Counted from the first letter of the stretch, positions 10,701 through 22,870 are shown. The stretch is 64,000 nt of DNA from Anaeramoeba flamelloides (GCA_027625915.1 JANTQA010000036.1:5291001-5355000); one strand, 5' to 3'. Notes: generated by a model not told the origin, from the sequence alone. Program-made: numbers and translations.

Positions 10701-13700
10701 CAATATTTTATTTTTTTAAAATCTTTTGAATTTTCTAGAATTATTAAAAATTATATTAATCGAGTTTTTTATCTACGGAAAATATATATAAGTTGATAAA
10801 CTTTTGTTGAACAACAAATGGATCTTCAAAACACAAAATTGTTTTTTGAAAATATTGAACAAAAAACAAACAAAAAAATATCAATGATCAGATCAAAACA
10901 ATTATTGAATTGAATTTTCTTCTAATCTGATTTGGCAAATTTATCTATCCTTTTCATCAACCCAAATAACAACTTAAGGTAAATTATCATTTCTCAATCT
11001 TTCGTTGCACCATACGTTGTTTCCATAAAAATAAAATATTTTGAATATTATCATCTCTCCATCGAAATTTTATATTTGGTTGTCCTCAGCTAAACAATTT
11101 TCTAAGGTTTCTGGAATACTAAAGAAGACATTCTAATTTTATAGTTCTTTTTAAATAGTAGAATCGTAAAACGACAAATTGGAATGATTGTTTGAAAAGA
11201 GAATTATTTTCTTTTTGTTCTTCTTCTTTTCATAATTTTACATTTTCTGAGAAATTACAACACAAAAACTGAATGGTTTTTTTTTTGATCTTGATCAATC
11301 ATTTTTATCTAATGGAAATTTCTCTTTCTTTTTGAGAATTTAACTTTTGAAGGTAAAATTACCTTTTTAAAAAAACTTGATATATTACAAATTTCAAGAT
11401 TAATTTAATTTAATAAAAGAAAACGAAAAAGAAAAAGAACAAGAAAAAAAAATAAAAAAGATCGTATGCTTTATCTTGTATAACATCAATATAACATATG
11501 ACAAAACTTTAGAACGCTTTTTGTAACAAAAAAAAATGTTATAAAATTTGTTTCATTTTTTTATAACATCTTATTGATATTTTTAATATTTTAATGAGTT
11601 TCTTTTAAATTTTATCATACTTTCAACATTTATAACGTCTCTATATCACAACTATCACATGCTTCATAATCTTTTTTTATTAGGGAACTTAGAATGGAAT
11701 TTTTTTTTTCTTTACCTTACTGTTGTGAAAAAATTTTGCGACACATCAAAAAAGTGGGACACTTATTTTTGTCAAAAATTAAAAATTTAATTGCCAAAAT
11801 TAGTAAAATTGATTCAAACCACCTGAATTTTTTTGAAGATAATAAGAACCCAAATGAGGATTAAAACCTTTTAAGAAGAATGGAATCGAACTTAGATTTT
11901 CTTCATTTCAATTTCATCAAGATCCTTTAAGTAGGGTGTTTGGAATATTCCCGAAAATACCCGAAAATTTTTTAATCACATAAAAACACTTTTTGAATAA
12001 CTTTGAAGAAACCCTAGTGCCAATTTACTCAGTTTAACTTTATAATAACAATTTTACTTTAAGACAAAAATTATATTTTTTAAATTTTCTACTTTTAAGC
12101 CCCTCTACGGGGTTTTTGTTACCTTTTGAGTATATTTGAGTATTTGTTGGTACTTATTAGGATAAGTGTATAGGTATTTCAGGATATTGGTATGGTTCGT
12201 GTTAGGTTCGACATTGTGTGTGTTTGTACTATTTGGATAAGCCAGTTTCTTTTAAGGAATGGTAAGTTAAAATAAGGTTTTTCTTGGGCCGCCTTGTGTA
12301 GGGTATGGGTATGTATTGCACGATTAGATATTACTCGGTTATTTTTGGATTGTATTTAAGATTACAAAAGTATGGGTAATGATAGATAATTAGAAATTTT
12401 CTTTAAAGGTACATTTTCTCTCGTTTAGTTAATACCATTTCGAAATGATCAGAAATCTTACAGTCATCTAAAATACCAATTCCTTTCACATAAAATGGGT
12501 TGAATCTCATTCCCTAAAATTTAAATTTTTGGAATTTTGATATTTCCAGAAAAAAATTTTTTTCTCCACTAAAATTCCAAATTTACCTTTAAACTAAGTA
12601 TATTGGCACTAGGGTTTCTTCAAAGTTATTCAAAAAGTGTTTTTTCGTGATAGAAAAATTTTCGGATATTTTCGATTTTCGGGTATTTTCGGGAATAATG
12701 GATAGATTTCTTCACGTAGAATGTCTTATAAAAACAAATTCTTTATATTTGATAACAAAGAGTGACAAAAATCTATTAAAAAGAAAATTTTTTGTGGAAA
12801 TTCATATCTGGTAAATTACAAATTTCAGAGATAATCCCTTAATATTTAATTGGAATTATTTTTTGAGTACTTGAGAAAAAACTCTCTTCTTATTAAGATA
12901 AAGTAATTGTGAAAATGACCAATTTTGGATTTTTCGATTTTTCATTGGAAATATTAGTGTAACCTGAAAACTTTATTTTTTAAATAATAACATTAAATAT
13001 CAAGATTAAAGATCAAATACCCAAAGGAATCAATATAAAATTCAAAGAAATACCTTTTTTTCGGGCACCCAGTGCCCCCACTCTGAGAGTCGTGGAATAC
13101 CAATTATTAATCACGGAATGTGGAATTTTTATCTATAATTTGATAATCTTTCTATCTGGTTTTTGCTCCTCCTGTGTATTCAGGAAGTGGATGGTTTCTA
13201 TTTGTTCATGAAAATGATAAATTTATAATTTTTTATATTATATTTTAATTATTTTTCTTCTTCTCTGTTTTTATTTGATGATTTTTCTTTAATTACTCCT
13301 TTCTATAAATAAATAAATAAAAAAAGAAATACCTTTTTTTAAAAAATAACATTTAAAATGACAAAAGATAAAAAATAGTGAGAATTCTTCAAGTTTCTGT
13401 TGAAGATTTAGTTTTATAATAAAGCATTGAGTTTTACGTACAATCTTCTTCGAACTATCGAGATGAAATTGGAATCATGGGAGTATAAATTAGATAATAT
13501 ACTTCTTAAAGGGTTTTAATTCCTCAAATGGGTTCTTATTCTATTCAAAAAATTCTGATGATTCGAATCAGTTTTACTAATTATGGCAATTAAATTTTTA
13601 ATTTTTTACATAATAAGTTTCCCACTTTTTTGACGTGTCCCAAAATTTTTACTCAACAATTACAATATATAAACATAGCATTTTAAATTTTTTTTAATGA

Positions 13701-15603
13701 TAACAAAAAATTCACAAAACAATTTCAAATGAAAAAATCTCACCAAATAATAAATATTAAAAAACAAACTTTTTTTTATTTCCCTGATATAGAAAATATG
13801 CTGAATAGAAACATTTTGTTTCAATCATCAATATAAATACCTTTTGAAATACCATACAAAAATAAAAAAAATGATTTACTTACGAAATTGTAAATTTTTT
13901 ACAAATAATTCATTTGTGAAATTGTGGTGTAAAAAAAAGTCTCCAAACACTTATTCTGTTTTAATGTTTTGTTTGATACAATATACAATTTTATTTTTTT
14001 TCAACACGTTTTCACAATAATTTTGTGACTGTTTTGTGAATCCAGAACGATAAATTCACAAAATTATACAACTGCTGGAAAAAAGTGGGTTTAAAATTTA
14101 TTGAAAACAGTTTTTAAACAAATCAATTGTTAAACAAATCACATAATTATTTGTAAAAAATATTTTACAATTATTTGTGAGTGAAATCTTAAATTTGTGT
14201 AACAAATCTAAAAGAAAATGCTGTAAAGTACAATAATCAAAATTAAACCCAAATTTAAAAATGTTATTAACATTACCAAAATCCTGAATTTTTAAGAAAA
14301 AAAAAAAAAAAAAAAAAAAAAAAACCAGAATACAAATAACCAAAAAATTGGGAAAAATATATTTATCAAATTATTAATTTTCAATTCAAAATCTTAAATG
14401 AAATTAAATATGTACTAATAATAGCGACATAAAAAGCAAGGGATTCGAGCATTAGTTGTTACACCAACAAGAGAACTTGCCGATCAAACATATCGAGAAT
14501 TTGAAAAAATCGGCCGAGGAAGGAATTTTAAAATTGTTGATTATAAAAAAATGACAGAATTGCGAGGCGTTCAACAAAAGGATGTTGATGTTTTGATTTC
14601 AACACCATTGAGAGTTTTAGGTAGCGCAAAAAAGAGACTCTTAGATCTCTCAACAGTTCAAATCTTGATTTTTGATGAAGTTGACAAACTCTTCGAAATT
14701 GGATTTTTAGAGCAAATCGATACTTTAATACACTTTTGCCGAAACAAAAACATTCAAAAATTGATGTTCAGTGCAACCATTCTGCCCGTAATTGAGGAAT
14801 TAGCATTTTCTGTCTTAAAAGATCCAATTAGAATTGTTGTCGGGGTTGGTAACACTGCCTCAAACCTGATCGATCATCGGCTGACATTAGTTGGTGAAGA
14901 GGATGGGAAAATTTTAGCAATTAGGCAAATGATTTCTGAGGGAATTGAGCCACCTGTGCTGATCTTTGTACAAACCAAATCAAGAGCCAAGGATCTTTTT
15001 CGGGAACTAATTTATGATGGTATATCAGTGGAGGCCATCCATGCTGATAGAACAAAACTTCAACGTGACACTGTCATTAATAAATTCAGAGAAGGGAAAA
15101 TCCATTTTTTAATTTGTACTGATATGATGAGTAGAGGTCTTGATTTCTTATCAGTTAAAAACGTGATCAATTTTGATTTCCCCCAAACCGTGATCAGATA
15201 CATTCATCGAGTTGGTCGAACTGGTAGAGCTGGAAGAAAGGGTATAGCCACAACCTTATATACCGAAAAGGATAAACCATATCTCAGGCAAATAGCAAAC
15301 GTCATCAAATTATCTGGTAGCGAAGTGCCCGAATGGATGCTCGACTTGAAAAAACCGCATAAAAGAACACTAAACCAGTTTAGAAAGGGTGCAGGAAATA
15401 GAAAGACCATCGATACCAGACATTATACAAAAGAAAACGCAAGGAAAAGAAAGCATAACAATTTGATCAAGAATAATCAAAAGGCAAATAATCAAAACAA
15501 TAATTTTAATAATAGACGAAAAAAGTATAAAACTTTCAAAAATAAAAATAAAAAAAATATTGTTGAAAAGCAACAGAAATATAAAAAAAAAAAAACAACC
15601 TGA
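7739..15603 (+). CDS. DDX52/ROK1-like: DEAD-box RNA helicase, DDX52/Rok1 type (2 exons)
   Basis: Exon 1 is 7739-8347 and exon 2 is 14425-15603, joined in phase 0 (..SNLK/RHKKQGIRAL..). The protein is 595 residues; human DDX52 is about 600. The family is an ATP-dependent nucleolar helicase for early 18S rRNA maturation. The N-terminus (IFKKL, DINQFK, LDFFG at 47-51) matches the DDX52/Rok1 signature, followed by a very Lys/Glu-rich linker (54-108). Motifs: Q (FEDL..TPIQ, 140-167), I APTGSGKT (184-191), Ia PTRELAD (217-223), II DEVD (287-290) in place of DEAD, III SAT (319-321), IV LIFVQTKSRA, V TDMMSRGLDF, VI HRVGRTGRAG (464-473). The C-tail is Lys/Asn-rich, as in nucleolar proteins. The start is the first ATG (7739). 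No frame breaks are seen, so the gene is probably functional despite the 6.1 kb intron. Confidence 0.93.
10068..10432 (-). mobile_element. 5'-truncated LINE copy with target-site duplication
   Basis: On the minus strand this encodes the C-terminal end of a LINE polyprotein (NNRKIWIS-type, then LLALVSNKLIF) that matches 52060-52215, followed by a 3' region with two AGTGC units, CCTAGGTTTTCCAGAATTC, the hairpin GAGGGGTCAATAACCCCTC and an A-rich tail. It is bounded by the 15-bp direct repeat AAAAGTTAAAATATT at 10053-10067 and 10433-10447. These are the marks of target-primed reverse transcription with 5' truncation. It lies antisense inside the helicase intron. Confidence 0.88.
11948..12695. mobile_element. 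TA-flanked TIR element, family N, copy 1 (nested)
   Basis: TIRs begin TTCCCGAAAATACCCGAAAA and run about 95 bp (ACACTTTTTGAATAACTTTG, AACCCTAGTGCCAAT at the left; ATTGGCACTAGGGTTTCTTC at the right). TA flanks both ends (11946-11947 and 12696-12697). It sits inside family O, so it is younger. The GC-richer interior (12130-12380) is shared with the copy at 33424, including TTATTTTTGGATTG and TTTAAGATTACAAAA, but has no long open frame. Confidence 0.78.
13062..13322 (+). mobile_element. SINE-like retroposon with 18-bp target duplication
   Basis: A 261-bp insert flanked by perfect copies of AAAGAAATACCTTTTTTT at 13044-13061 and 13323-13340. It starts GC-rich (CGGGCACCCAGTGCCCCCAC, a small hairpin) and ends in an (AAAT)n-type tail (CTATAAATAAATAAATAAAA). 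Duplication length and tail show retroposition on the plus strand. It could be a SINE or the far 3' end of a second LINE family; no A/B boxes are convincing, so a tRNA origin is not claimed. It lies inside family O. Confidence 0.82.
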
Positions 15604-15859
15604 ACAAAAATAAGAAAATAAACAGAAACAAGATCCAAACTAAGAAGAATTAATATAATTATTTCAAATTATATTATATTTAAAAAAAAAATGAATTATC
15701 ATGTATTATCATTTTTAGATTTATTTCTATCTTAATAAAAGAAACCATAGAAATAATTATTTTTCAAAAAATTTTTCTAATATATCTGAAAAAAAAAATG
15801 TTGATTAAAAATTTTTCATTTAAACAAACCCATATTTGCGATTTGTTGTGATATAAAGG

Positions 15860-16056
15860 GAACAAAATTTTCATTCAGCTTTCAAAAAAAAAAGATTTTA
15901 TAAATCATTTGACAATTTCATTTTTTTTATTTAATTTCTGAAAAGAAGTTTAAATTATTAAACTTACCTCTTTTGAGAATTGGGAAACTTTGATACTTTA
16001 TATTGATTCTTGAGTTGTGTGATTTTTTTTGGGAAAGCTGAATGGAAATTTTGATC
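15860..16056. mobile_element. Small TIR element, family F, copy 1
   Basis: About 200 bp with ends ACAAAATTTTCATTCAGCTT and AAGCTGAATGGAAATTTTGA. Inner words GAGAATTGGGAAACTTTGAT are shared with copies at 23366, 27520 (antisense arrangement of arms) and 60362. Flanks are AT-rich; non-coding. Confidence 0.7.
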
Positions 16057-16795
16057 TTAATTTATTTTGCAATTAACAATATTAACTCCAAAAATAAATT
16101 TAAAAAAAAAAATAAATAAAATAGATTTGAATAAATTACATTTTTGATTTGGTGATATTATTTTAAAAAAAAATAGAGGATCTTAAGGCAAAAAATTCTA
16201 TTCACAAACGAAAACATAAACCTGTCTGATTTACAAAAAATGCAAATAACTATAAAAATAAAATTTCATAAAATCTCATTCACATAAAAAACCGTTTAAA
16301 AAATAAAGTTACTAGTTTTCTCAATTCAAAAAAATTTTTCATTTATTTTATTATTATTATTATTGAAGAAGTGAAAATTACACTATGAATGTACTTTTAC
16401 TTAAATTCCCCTTCAAGAAATTTAAGCATAAAATCATCTGATTTCACCATTATTAATTTCTGAAAATAATTTTAAACTATCACAGTTTAAAATTAATTCA
16501 TTGAGATTTATTTTTTTTAATTTATTTTGAAAAATTTCAATCCATCATTTTTACCGGAAGTGCGCACCCATAAAAAATGATAAATATTTTTTCTATTATT
16601 TCTTTTTGTTAATATTTTAAACATAAAGGTGAGATTTATTTGAAATTTTTTTTATTACATAGTAATATCTATTTAAGAAATTAGTAAGTGTCCTGACTTT
16701 TAGAACGGTTGAACTTGGCAGATAACTTAAAATTGTTGTGATTGAAATAAATAATTTTGATTTTTAATTATTGTGAATATTTTGGTGGGGTGTCG

Positions 16796-17165
16796 TAAAG
16801 TGCAGTCAAGTGCAGTTGAGTGCAGTTGAGTGCCTAAGTTTTCTTGAGTTTTTCTGTTTTATATGTTAAGTGTTCTAGGTTTTTTTTACTTTAGAAATAA
16901 ACCGAAAAATTTTAATAAATTTTCGGTTTATTTCTAAAGTAAAAAAACGTAATGAAAATCTATTGATTTTCCAAATATATAGAAAACTCAAAAAAACCTA
17001 GAACACTTCACAAATAAATAGAAAACTCAAAAAAAACCTAACGATAATCTTTTGGTTTTATAAATAAACAGAAAACCCAAGAAAATCGAAAGAAAATCTA
17101 TTTATTTCTCAAATAAACAGAAAACTCAAGAAAATATAACGGGGATTTTCCAGAATACAAAAGAA
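16796..17165 (+). repeat. AGTGC/CCTAGGTTTT module (LINE 3'-end family) with long palindrome
   Basis: Starts with four 10-bp units (AAGTGCAGTC, AAGTGCAGTT, GAGTGCAGTT, GAGTGCCTAA), then modules of the CTAGGTTTTTTT / CTATTTATTTGTGAAGTGTT type on both strands. It contains a near-perfect 28-bp-arm palindrome at 16881-16947 (TTACTTTAGAAATAAACCG and its complement). It ends GATTTTCCAGAATACAAAAG, as the LINE 3' ends do. No coding part of the LINE is attached here. Confidence 0.7.
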
Positions 17166-18677
17166 TAGAGAAGAGTTTTTTATTCTAGATATAATACATG
17201 TAATTATATAAGATATTCTTTTTGAAAAATGACAAGAAAATTTTTTTTAAGCTTAGATAAGAAAAAGAGAAAGATATTCGATAATAAAAGAGAATAAAAT
17301 AATAATAAAAAAATGTAAAAACAGAAGAGAATATTATAAAAATTTTTCAACAAATTTCTTTTTTAAGGGACCAGTACTCTTTGACTACAAGACAAAACTT
17401 AAGAATATTTTATTGTAAAATTCTCTACTAACAAATATTTGTGAAATAAAGTTCAAAAAATAGGATCTTATCAGAAACCCAGAAAAGAAAATTTTTCTGT
17501 GTGATCAATTTTTTTAAAAAAATTTCTCTGAAATTGAAAAACATTTCAAGACTTTTTTTTCTTACATTATAATAATTTTTTACCTTTTTTATTATCCATT
17601 CCATCATTACTATTCAAAAATGAGTTTTTTTTTGTCCTGAATATTGGAGATTTAAATTTAATTTTTGGGATAATTATGTTGTTTAAATAAAAAAAAAAAC
17701 GGTTGTTTCTACAAATTGTCAAATATGTGTATTTTTGAAAAAATGATAAGTTTAACCATTAAAAATTTTCAAATAATTTAAAAATTTTATCCAGATACTG
17801 GATTTTTAATTGAATATACAATTTTATTTTTTAACATAAAATTTTCTTGAAGATATTTGATTATTTTGTAATTATATCCTAAAAATTCAAAATAAATTTT
17901 TTGTATTCCTGAAATGATTTTAATTAATTACGTGATTCTTGTGAATAAGACCAAACAATTTGTTTAAAAAAATCCCTCAAAATTGAAAATTTTTTGGCAA
18001 TTTTTTTCATTTTTTTAAAACCAGAAAACAACTTTTTTTTGAAACATTAAAGAAAAATTTTTTTTTGCAGAATAGATCTCAATTTAATTGATAAAATGAA
18101 GTTAAGCTTCTATCAAATATTCATTTATTTAACCACCAATATCCACAAGTATTTTTTTTCTTGGATTTAAATTGAAATGTTAATTATTCAAAAAATAATT
18201 TTAGATAAAAAAATTTCTATCAAAATAAAGACTTTCCAACATAAAACGAAAAATATGTTTTCTCATTTTCCAGAATTAAATGAATTAATAATAAAACAAT
18301 AGGTTAGTTTTTTTCGTTTTATATTGGAAATATAAAAATTTTTGATTTCAAAAAATAGACTAAAATAAACAAATTACTTAAATGGTGTCGTTCATCCATT
18401 TCATAAGAAAAAACATAAAGTAGAGAGAAAAAAAAAAAAAAAAAAGGGGGGGTTCTTAATAAATTTTTCAGTATATAAAATAATAAATACAGCCCCATTA
18501 ATTAAGAAGTTTTAGTATATTGACTGTTGTAAACCAAATTTCAAAATTTGGTACAATAATTATTTTTTTTTTTTTCTTTTTTCGTTTTGTCTTGTAAAAG
18601 ATAATATCATTACACTATAATATTATTTATTAATCATGATTGACTATTATCTCTAAACACTTTAGTAAAATACATTA

Positions 18678-18876
18678 TACAGTCAGTCCAACTTTTAAGG
18701 CACAAACTTTCAACGAAATTTAAGACAGAAAAAAAGCTTAAATTAAGGCACAAATTTTGTAAATTTTTTTTTCACAAATCATTTTACTAGAATTTGACTT
18801 TTTTGCCTTTATTTGAGATTTTTTTTTGAACCTTAAATTTGGTTAAAACTTTGTCTTAAAAATGGAATAGACTGTA
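18678..18876. mobile_element. TA-flanked palindromic MITE, family A, copy 3
   Basis: The best-kept left end, TACAGTCAGTCCAACTTTTA, is followed by AGGCACAAACTTTCAACGAA; the right end reads AAAATGGAATAGACTGTAA. Length is about 199 bp, almost all inverted repeat, with TA at both borders. Confidence 0.82.
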
Positions 18877-19754
18877 ATTTTAAAAAAAACAATTAAATAA
18901 TTTTTTTCTGATGAAGAATCTTCCCCTATTTTTGAAACTGGGTTTATAAGTTTTGTTTTAATGGTTGTTTTATTTCAAATTTCTGAGTTAGCTTCGAACT
19001 TGGTTTGAAAAAAGTGAACGAGGAAAATGGCCACATAAGTATTGAATGAACTGGGCAATTTTAATAAGTTTTAAATGTCGAACACGTGTATAATCTTCAT
19101 TCATTGTGGGGAGGGGGGGGCTCTAAACAATTAGAATTTATCTACATATATTTTATTTTTAATGTTTTGCTTATATATCATTTACAATTTCTTGTGAATC
19201 GTTCATACTATTATTCACATAAATAAGAAAAATAAAATTTTACATATTAAAAAGAAATTATAATTCTTGGTTATTTATATGGGTAGTGTGGCATTTTGAA
19301 AATATTTATTTATTTTTTTGGGGGGTGTCAACATTATATATTTTGACAATTCTTTTTTGGAAAAGATTTACAAAATAAATAACATAGTTAATATGTGAAT
19401 CAGAAAACAATTATATTGTGAAAATGTTGCGATCAATTCTTTTGATCACTGATTCTGCTTTCATACACTCGAGGGAAAAAATAAATTCTTAAAAATTAAA
19501 AGTAGCTAAAACTACTTGATTTATTATTGTTATATATCTTTTATAAATAATTATTTTTTCAAAAGTTATGATAATTTTATGCCACTAAGAAAATATAGTT
19601 CTTAACCCAATTATTATTTGAATACCGCCTATTTTGGTATTGTTTTTTTTTTGTTTGAAATTAGTTACAATGAATGAAATATTGGTTGAACACTAAGAAA
19701 GAAAAAATAATAAATATTAAAACAATTTGAAGAAAAAAAAGTAGTAAAAATCAA

Positions 19755-20275
19755 CGAAATTCCAAAATATTAGACACATTTTAAACAGTTGAAAAAATAA
19801 CAATACTATACTTTACATTCAATTTGTAAATAATTTTGATTATACAAACTATTTCATTTTTTGTCTTTTCTGTTTGTTTTCATTTCCTTTTTTTACAGTT
19901 ACGTAATCTGATTTGTTACATCTGTAAATTTTTTTTGATGATTGATAGAAGTTTAGTGTTGAGTTCTGTTAAATTGAAAAATCACATACAATTGGTTGAT
20001 GGTATCTTATCATTTGATCGATCAACAATTGTTGGTAAAATTTCAACAAATTTAGGAATATATTTTTTTGTTCAGCTCGTTTAATTATTTTGGAAAAACC
20101 AATTATTTTTTTTTGTTTTAAATTTATTTGGTTTATTTAGATGATAATGATTACTTATAAAAACATTAATACCGAGTTACTTTAATGTGTTTTGTATATT
20201 ACATTTGGAAAAATATAATAAATTAAGGGTTTTTTTTGCCTATTTTTGGTTTTGAGTGTGTCCAAATTTTATGGA
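19755..20275. mobile_element. Dispersed element, family D, copy 1
   Basis: Shares a 500-bp layout with 45975-46492 (ACAAACTATTTCATTTTTTG, TTCATTTCCTTTTTT, TTCAGCTCGTTTAATTATTT) and part of it with 52560-52800. The ends carry ATTAGACACATTTTAAACAG and GTGTGTCCAAATTTT, which are imperfect inverted repeats. The open frame at 19836-20084 is part of the repeat and is not conserved between copies, so I do not call a gene. Confidence 0.6.
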
Positions 20276-20674
20276 ATGGGGTTTAGATTAACGGGGTAAG
20301 TACATTTTTCATTTTTTGAGTGCCACCATTTATGTGAAACTGAATTATTCAAATCATTTCTTTTGTTAAATAAATTGATATTTTCATAAATACTAGAGTG
20401 GGATATATTCTAGTATAATAGATATTTTCATACCAACAAAAAAACGCAAATCAAAAAAATGAAAAAATTGATCAAAAAAAAATAAATAAAAATCATTTAT
20501 TACTTGATCTTATCTATAACATTTTACACAATTACTTATTCTTTATTAGGTTTTATTTTTAATTCTTTATGAAAAAATTTTATTTGGAAAATTTTTGATA
20601 AACAAATTACTGTTTATTTCAAAAGAATTTCCAAAATGAATTCAAAAATCTTATTTTCATTTATGTCATCTAAT

Positions 20675-22825
20675 TCTGGTTTGGGTTTAGAAAATCAGTG
20701 ATTTTTTTAATTCTTCTTGAGAATGAGGGTTTATTGGACAAATTCGTTTGATTTTATAATTATTTATTTTCCATTAAAATGAGAACTCAAAAAAATTCTG
20801 AATCTGATTGAAATTTGTTATTGAATTTCTGAATTATTTTGATTTGAATCTTTTGTAACTGTTTTTTGATTCCAAGAACTCAACCCCTTTATTTTAATTT
20901 TTGAAATAGTATTCCTCGTTTTGGCTTTGTTTGAGAAAAATATTTTAAAAAAGAATTTTGAAAGCAAATTTGTCACAAAAGGTTTTTTAAAATAATAATA
21001 AATAGTAATGGGGCGAGAAATTCAAGGAAAAAAATAGTTTGTATTCATGCAAACTAAGAAGATAAAGAAAACCAATCTTCAAAAATAGGCTTTTATCGAT
21101 TTTTTTTTTTGATTACTTGATTTCAACAAATTTATTTGGAATGGTGATCTTTCGTGTTTGGTCTTCTAAAATAAAATATTTGTTTCAAATGCACACCCTT
21201 TCGGGTATATTTTGTTGGTTTACTGTTTGGTTAATTTCGATCATTCGTATAAACACATTTCGAGATCCAAAACTTTATATAATAAAACCAAAAATTGAAT
21301 CAAAAAAAATGTTCAAAAAAGTGAAAAAATTAAGATTCAACTCTGAATTACTTTGATTCCATTCACGAATAGACTAGTGGACGGTGTTTTGGTTCCAAAG
21401 TTTCAATATCTGGTGGCACTCAAAAAATATTTTTTCAGTAATGTTAACACAATTAAAAATTTTCAAAATGGTAAAATGTACTTACTTCCTTAAAACTCAA
21501 ACATGGAAAAAAAATAAAATTATAAAACAGATTCCAATTACATAAAAAACATTCAGTTTTTCCATCTTATTTAGTTTTAGTTCAGAAAATCAGGAAATTT
21601 TTAAATTTTTCTTCTTGAGAATAAGTGTTTATTATATGAATTCGTTTGATTTGATAATTATTTATTTTTCTATTCAAATGAGAACTCAAAATAATTCTGA
21701 ATTCTGATTCAATTTTTTCTCAATTTTTTCTTTTTCTTTGTGTTGAATCTTTTGTAACTTTTTTTCCGGGTTTTGAGAATCCTTTATTTTAATTTGTTTA
21801 AAAATATTTTGTTTTAGAGCAGTGAAAAAAATACCGGACATGAAAAAAATCCCGGACTAGATTTTTAATTGTGAATATTAGTAAAATTATTGTGTAATTT
21901 CATATATTTACAATCAAATTCCTTTTTTAAGAATCGAACTTTTTCAATTATAACTCCCCCACTTATTAGAATGATGATTGATGAAATCACACTTGTTCAA
22001 AAACACCATTCAATCAATCAAAAAAACAAGAAGAAAAATTATCATTTTCCAAACTCTAGTAAACCTCTATAAAACTGGATTGTTTTTCAAAAAAAAGTTG
22101 ATCAACATTAGGCTATCAAACAATTACTGAGTATTCTAGAGACACCTTACTTTGATGGACTTTAGGTAGGTTTATTACTAATCTCATAAAAAAATTGGTT
22201 ATTTATAATAAGGATTTAATTGAAATTATACAAAAATTTTACTAATAATCACAATTAAAAATCTTTTCCGGGATTTTTTTCATGTCCGGTATTTTTTTCC
22301 CAACTATATTTTGAAATTAAAAAACAAGAATTATGAAAGTAAATTTGGTATAAAAAGGTTTGGTAAAATAATAATAAATACTAAGGGGGTGATAAATTCA
22401 AGGTTAAAAATTGTTTATTCTCATCTAATTAAGAAGATAAAGAAAACCAATCTTCAAAAATAGGCTTTTATAGATTTTTTTTTTTTTCATTTTTGATTTC
22501 AATAAATTTTCTTTGGAAAGGTGATCTTTCATGTTTGGTCTTCTAAAAGAAAACATTTGTTTAAAATACACATCTTCCCATTCGAATTTTTTTGACTTAT
22601 TCTTGGATTAATTTAGCATTCATAATAGATATTTCTTTGTCTAAAACATTAATTGCTAAAACTAACATTTGAATCAAAAAATATGTATCATAAAATTGAA
22701 AAATTAAAGATTCAATTTGGAATTACTATCGGTTCTTTTCACGAATAGACAGGAGAATTGTATTTTTGGTTCAATTTTTCAAGATCTTGTGTACTCTAAA
22801 AAACTTATTTCGATAAGTTTTACAT
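20675..22825. repeat. Direct tandem duplication, second unit interrupted
   Basis: Unit 1 is about 20675-21440 and unit 2 about 21575-22825. Shared words in order: CTTCTTGAGAAT, ATTCGTTTGATTT, AATGAGAACTCAAAA, GAATCTTTTGTAACT, GATAAAGAAAACCAATCTTC, AAAAATAGGCTTTTAT, GGTGATCTTTC, TTTGGTCTTCTAAAA and TCACGAATAGAC. Unit 2 is split by a family-C element at 21822-22303, so the duplication came first. Neither unit has a conserved reading frame. The units could be two copies of an unrecognised element rather than a host duplication. Confidence 0.72.
21822..22303. mobile_element. TIR element, family C, copy 1
   Basis: Ends GTGAAAAAAATACCGGACAT and ATGTCCGGTATTTTTTTCCC, with TIRs of about 90 bp including TTTTTAATTGTGAATATTAG. 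The interior words TTATCATTTTCCAAACTCTA and GGCTATCAAACAATTA are shared with copies at 28712 and 36791. It is inserted in unit 2 of the tandem duplication. Confidence 0.83.
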
Positions 22826-22870
22826 ATGTGGTCTATTTAAAGAGGTAAAATGGTCTACACATTGAAAAAA

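Larger units (their letters stand above)
11718..13660. mobile_element. TIR element, family O, carrying two later insertions
   Basis: Terminal inverted repeats of at least 170 bp: the left CTGTTGTGAAAAAATTTTGC.., ACACATCAAAAAAGTGGGAC and AATTTAATTGCCAAAATTAG are mirrored at the right by CTAATTATGGCAATTAAATT and GTTTCCCACTTTTTTGACGT. The interior is split by a 750-bp TIR element (11948-12695) and a SINE-like insertion (13062-13322). Without these it would be about 0.9 kb. Its tips resemble those of the 35036 element. No transposase frame is seen. Confidence 0.75.
8348..14424 (+). other. 6.1 kb intron of the helicase gene, loaded with mobile elements
   Basis: The donor GTACCTTTT follows ..TTAAAG, and the acceptor is TACTAATAATAG before CGACATAAA. 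Both flanking exons read in phase 0 and rejoin conserved helicase sequence exactly between motifs I and Ia, so the intron ends are well supported. It holds a truncated LINE (10068-10432) and a TIR element (11718-13660) that itself carries two further insertions. The rest (8348-10050, 10450-11700, 13660-14424) is AT-rich with no gene that I can support. Confidence 0.85.

Noticed and set aside
19836-20084. 82-codon frame in family D as a gene
   Set aside because: The matching frame in the copy at 45975 differs, so there is no coding conservation.
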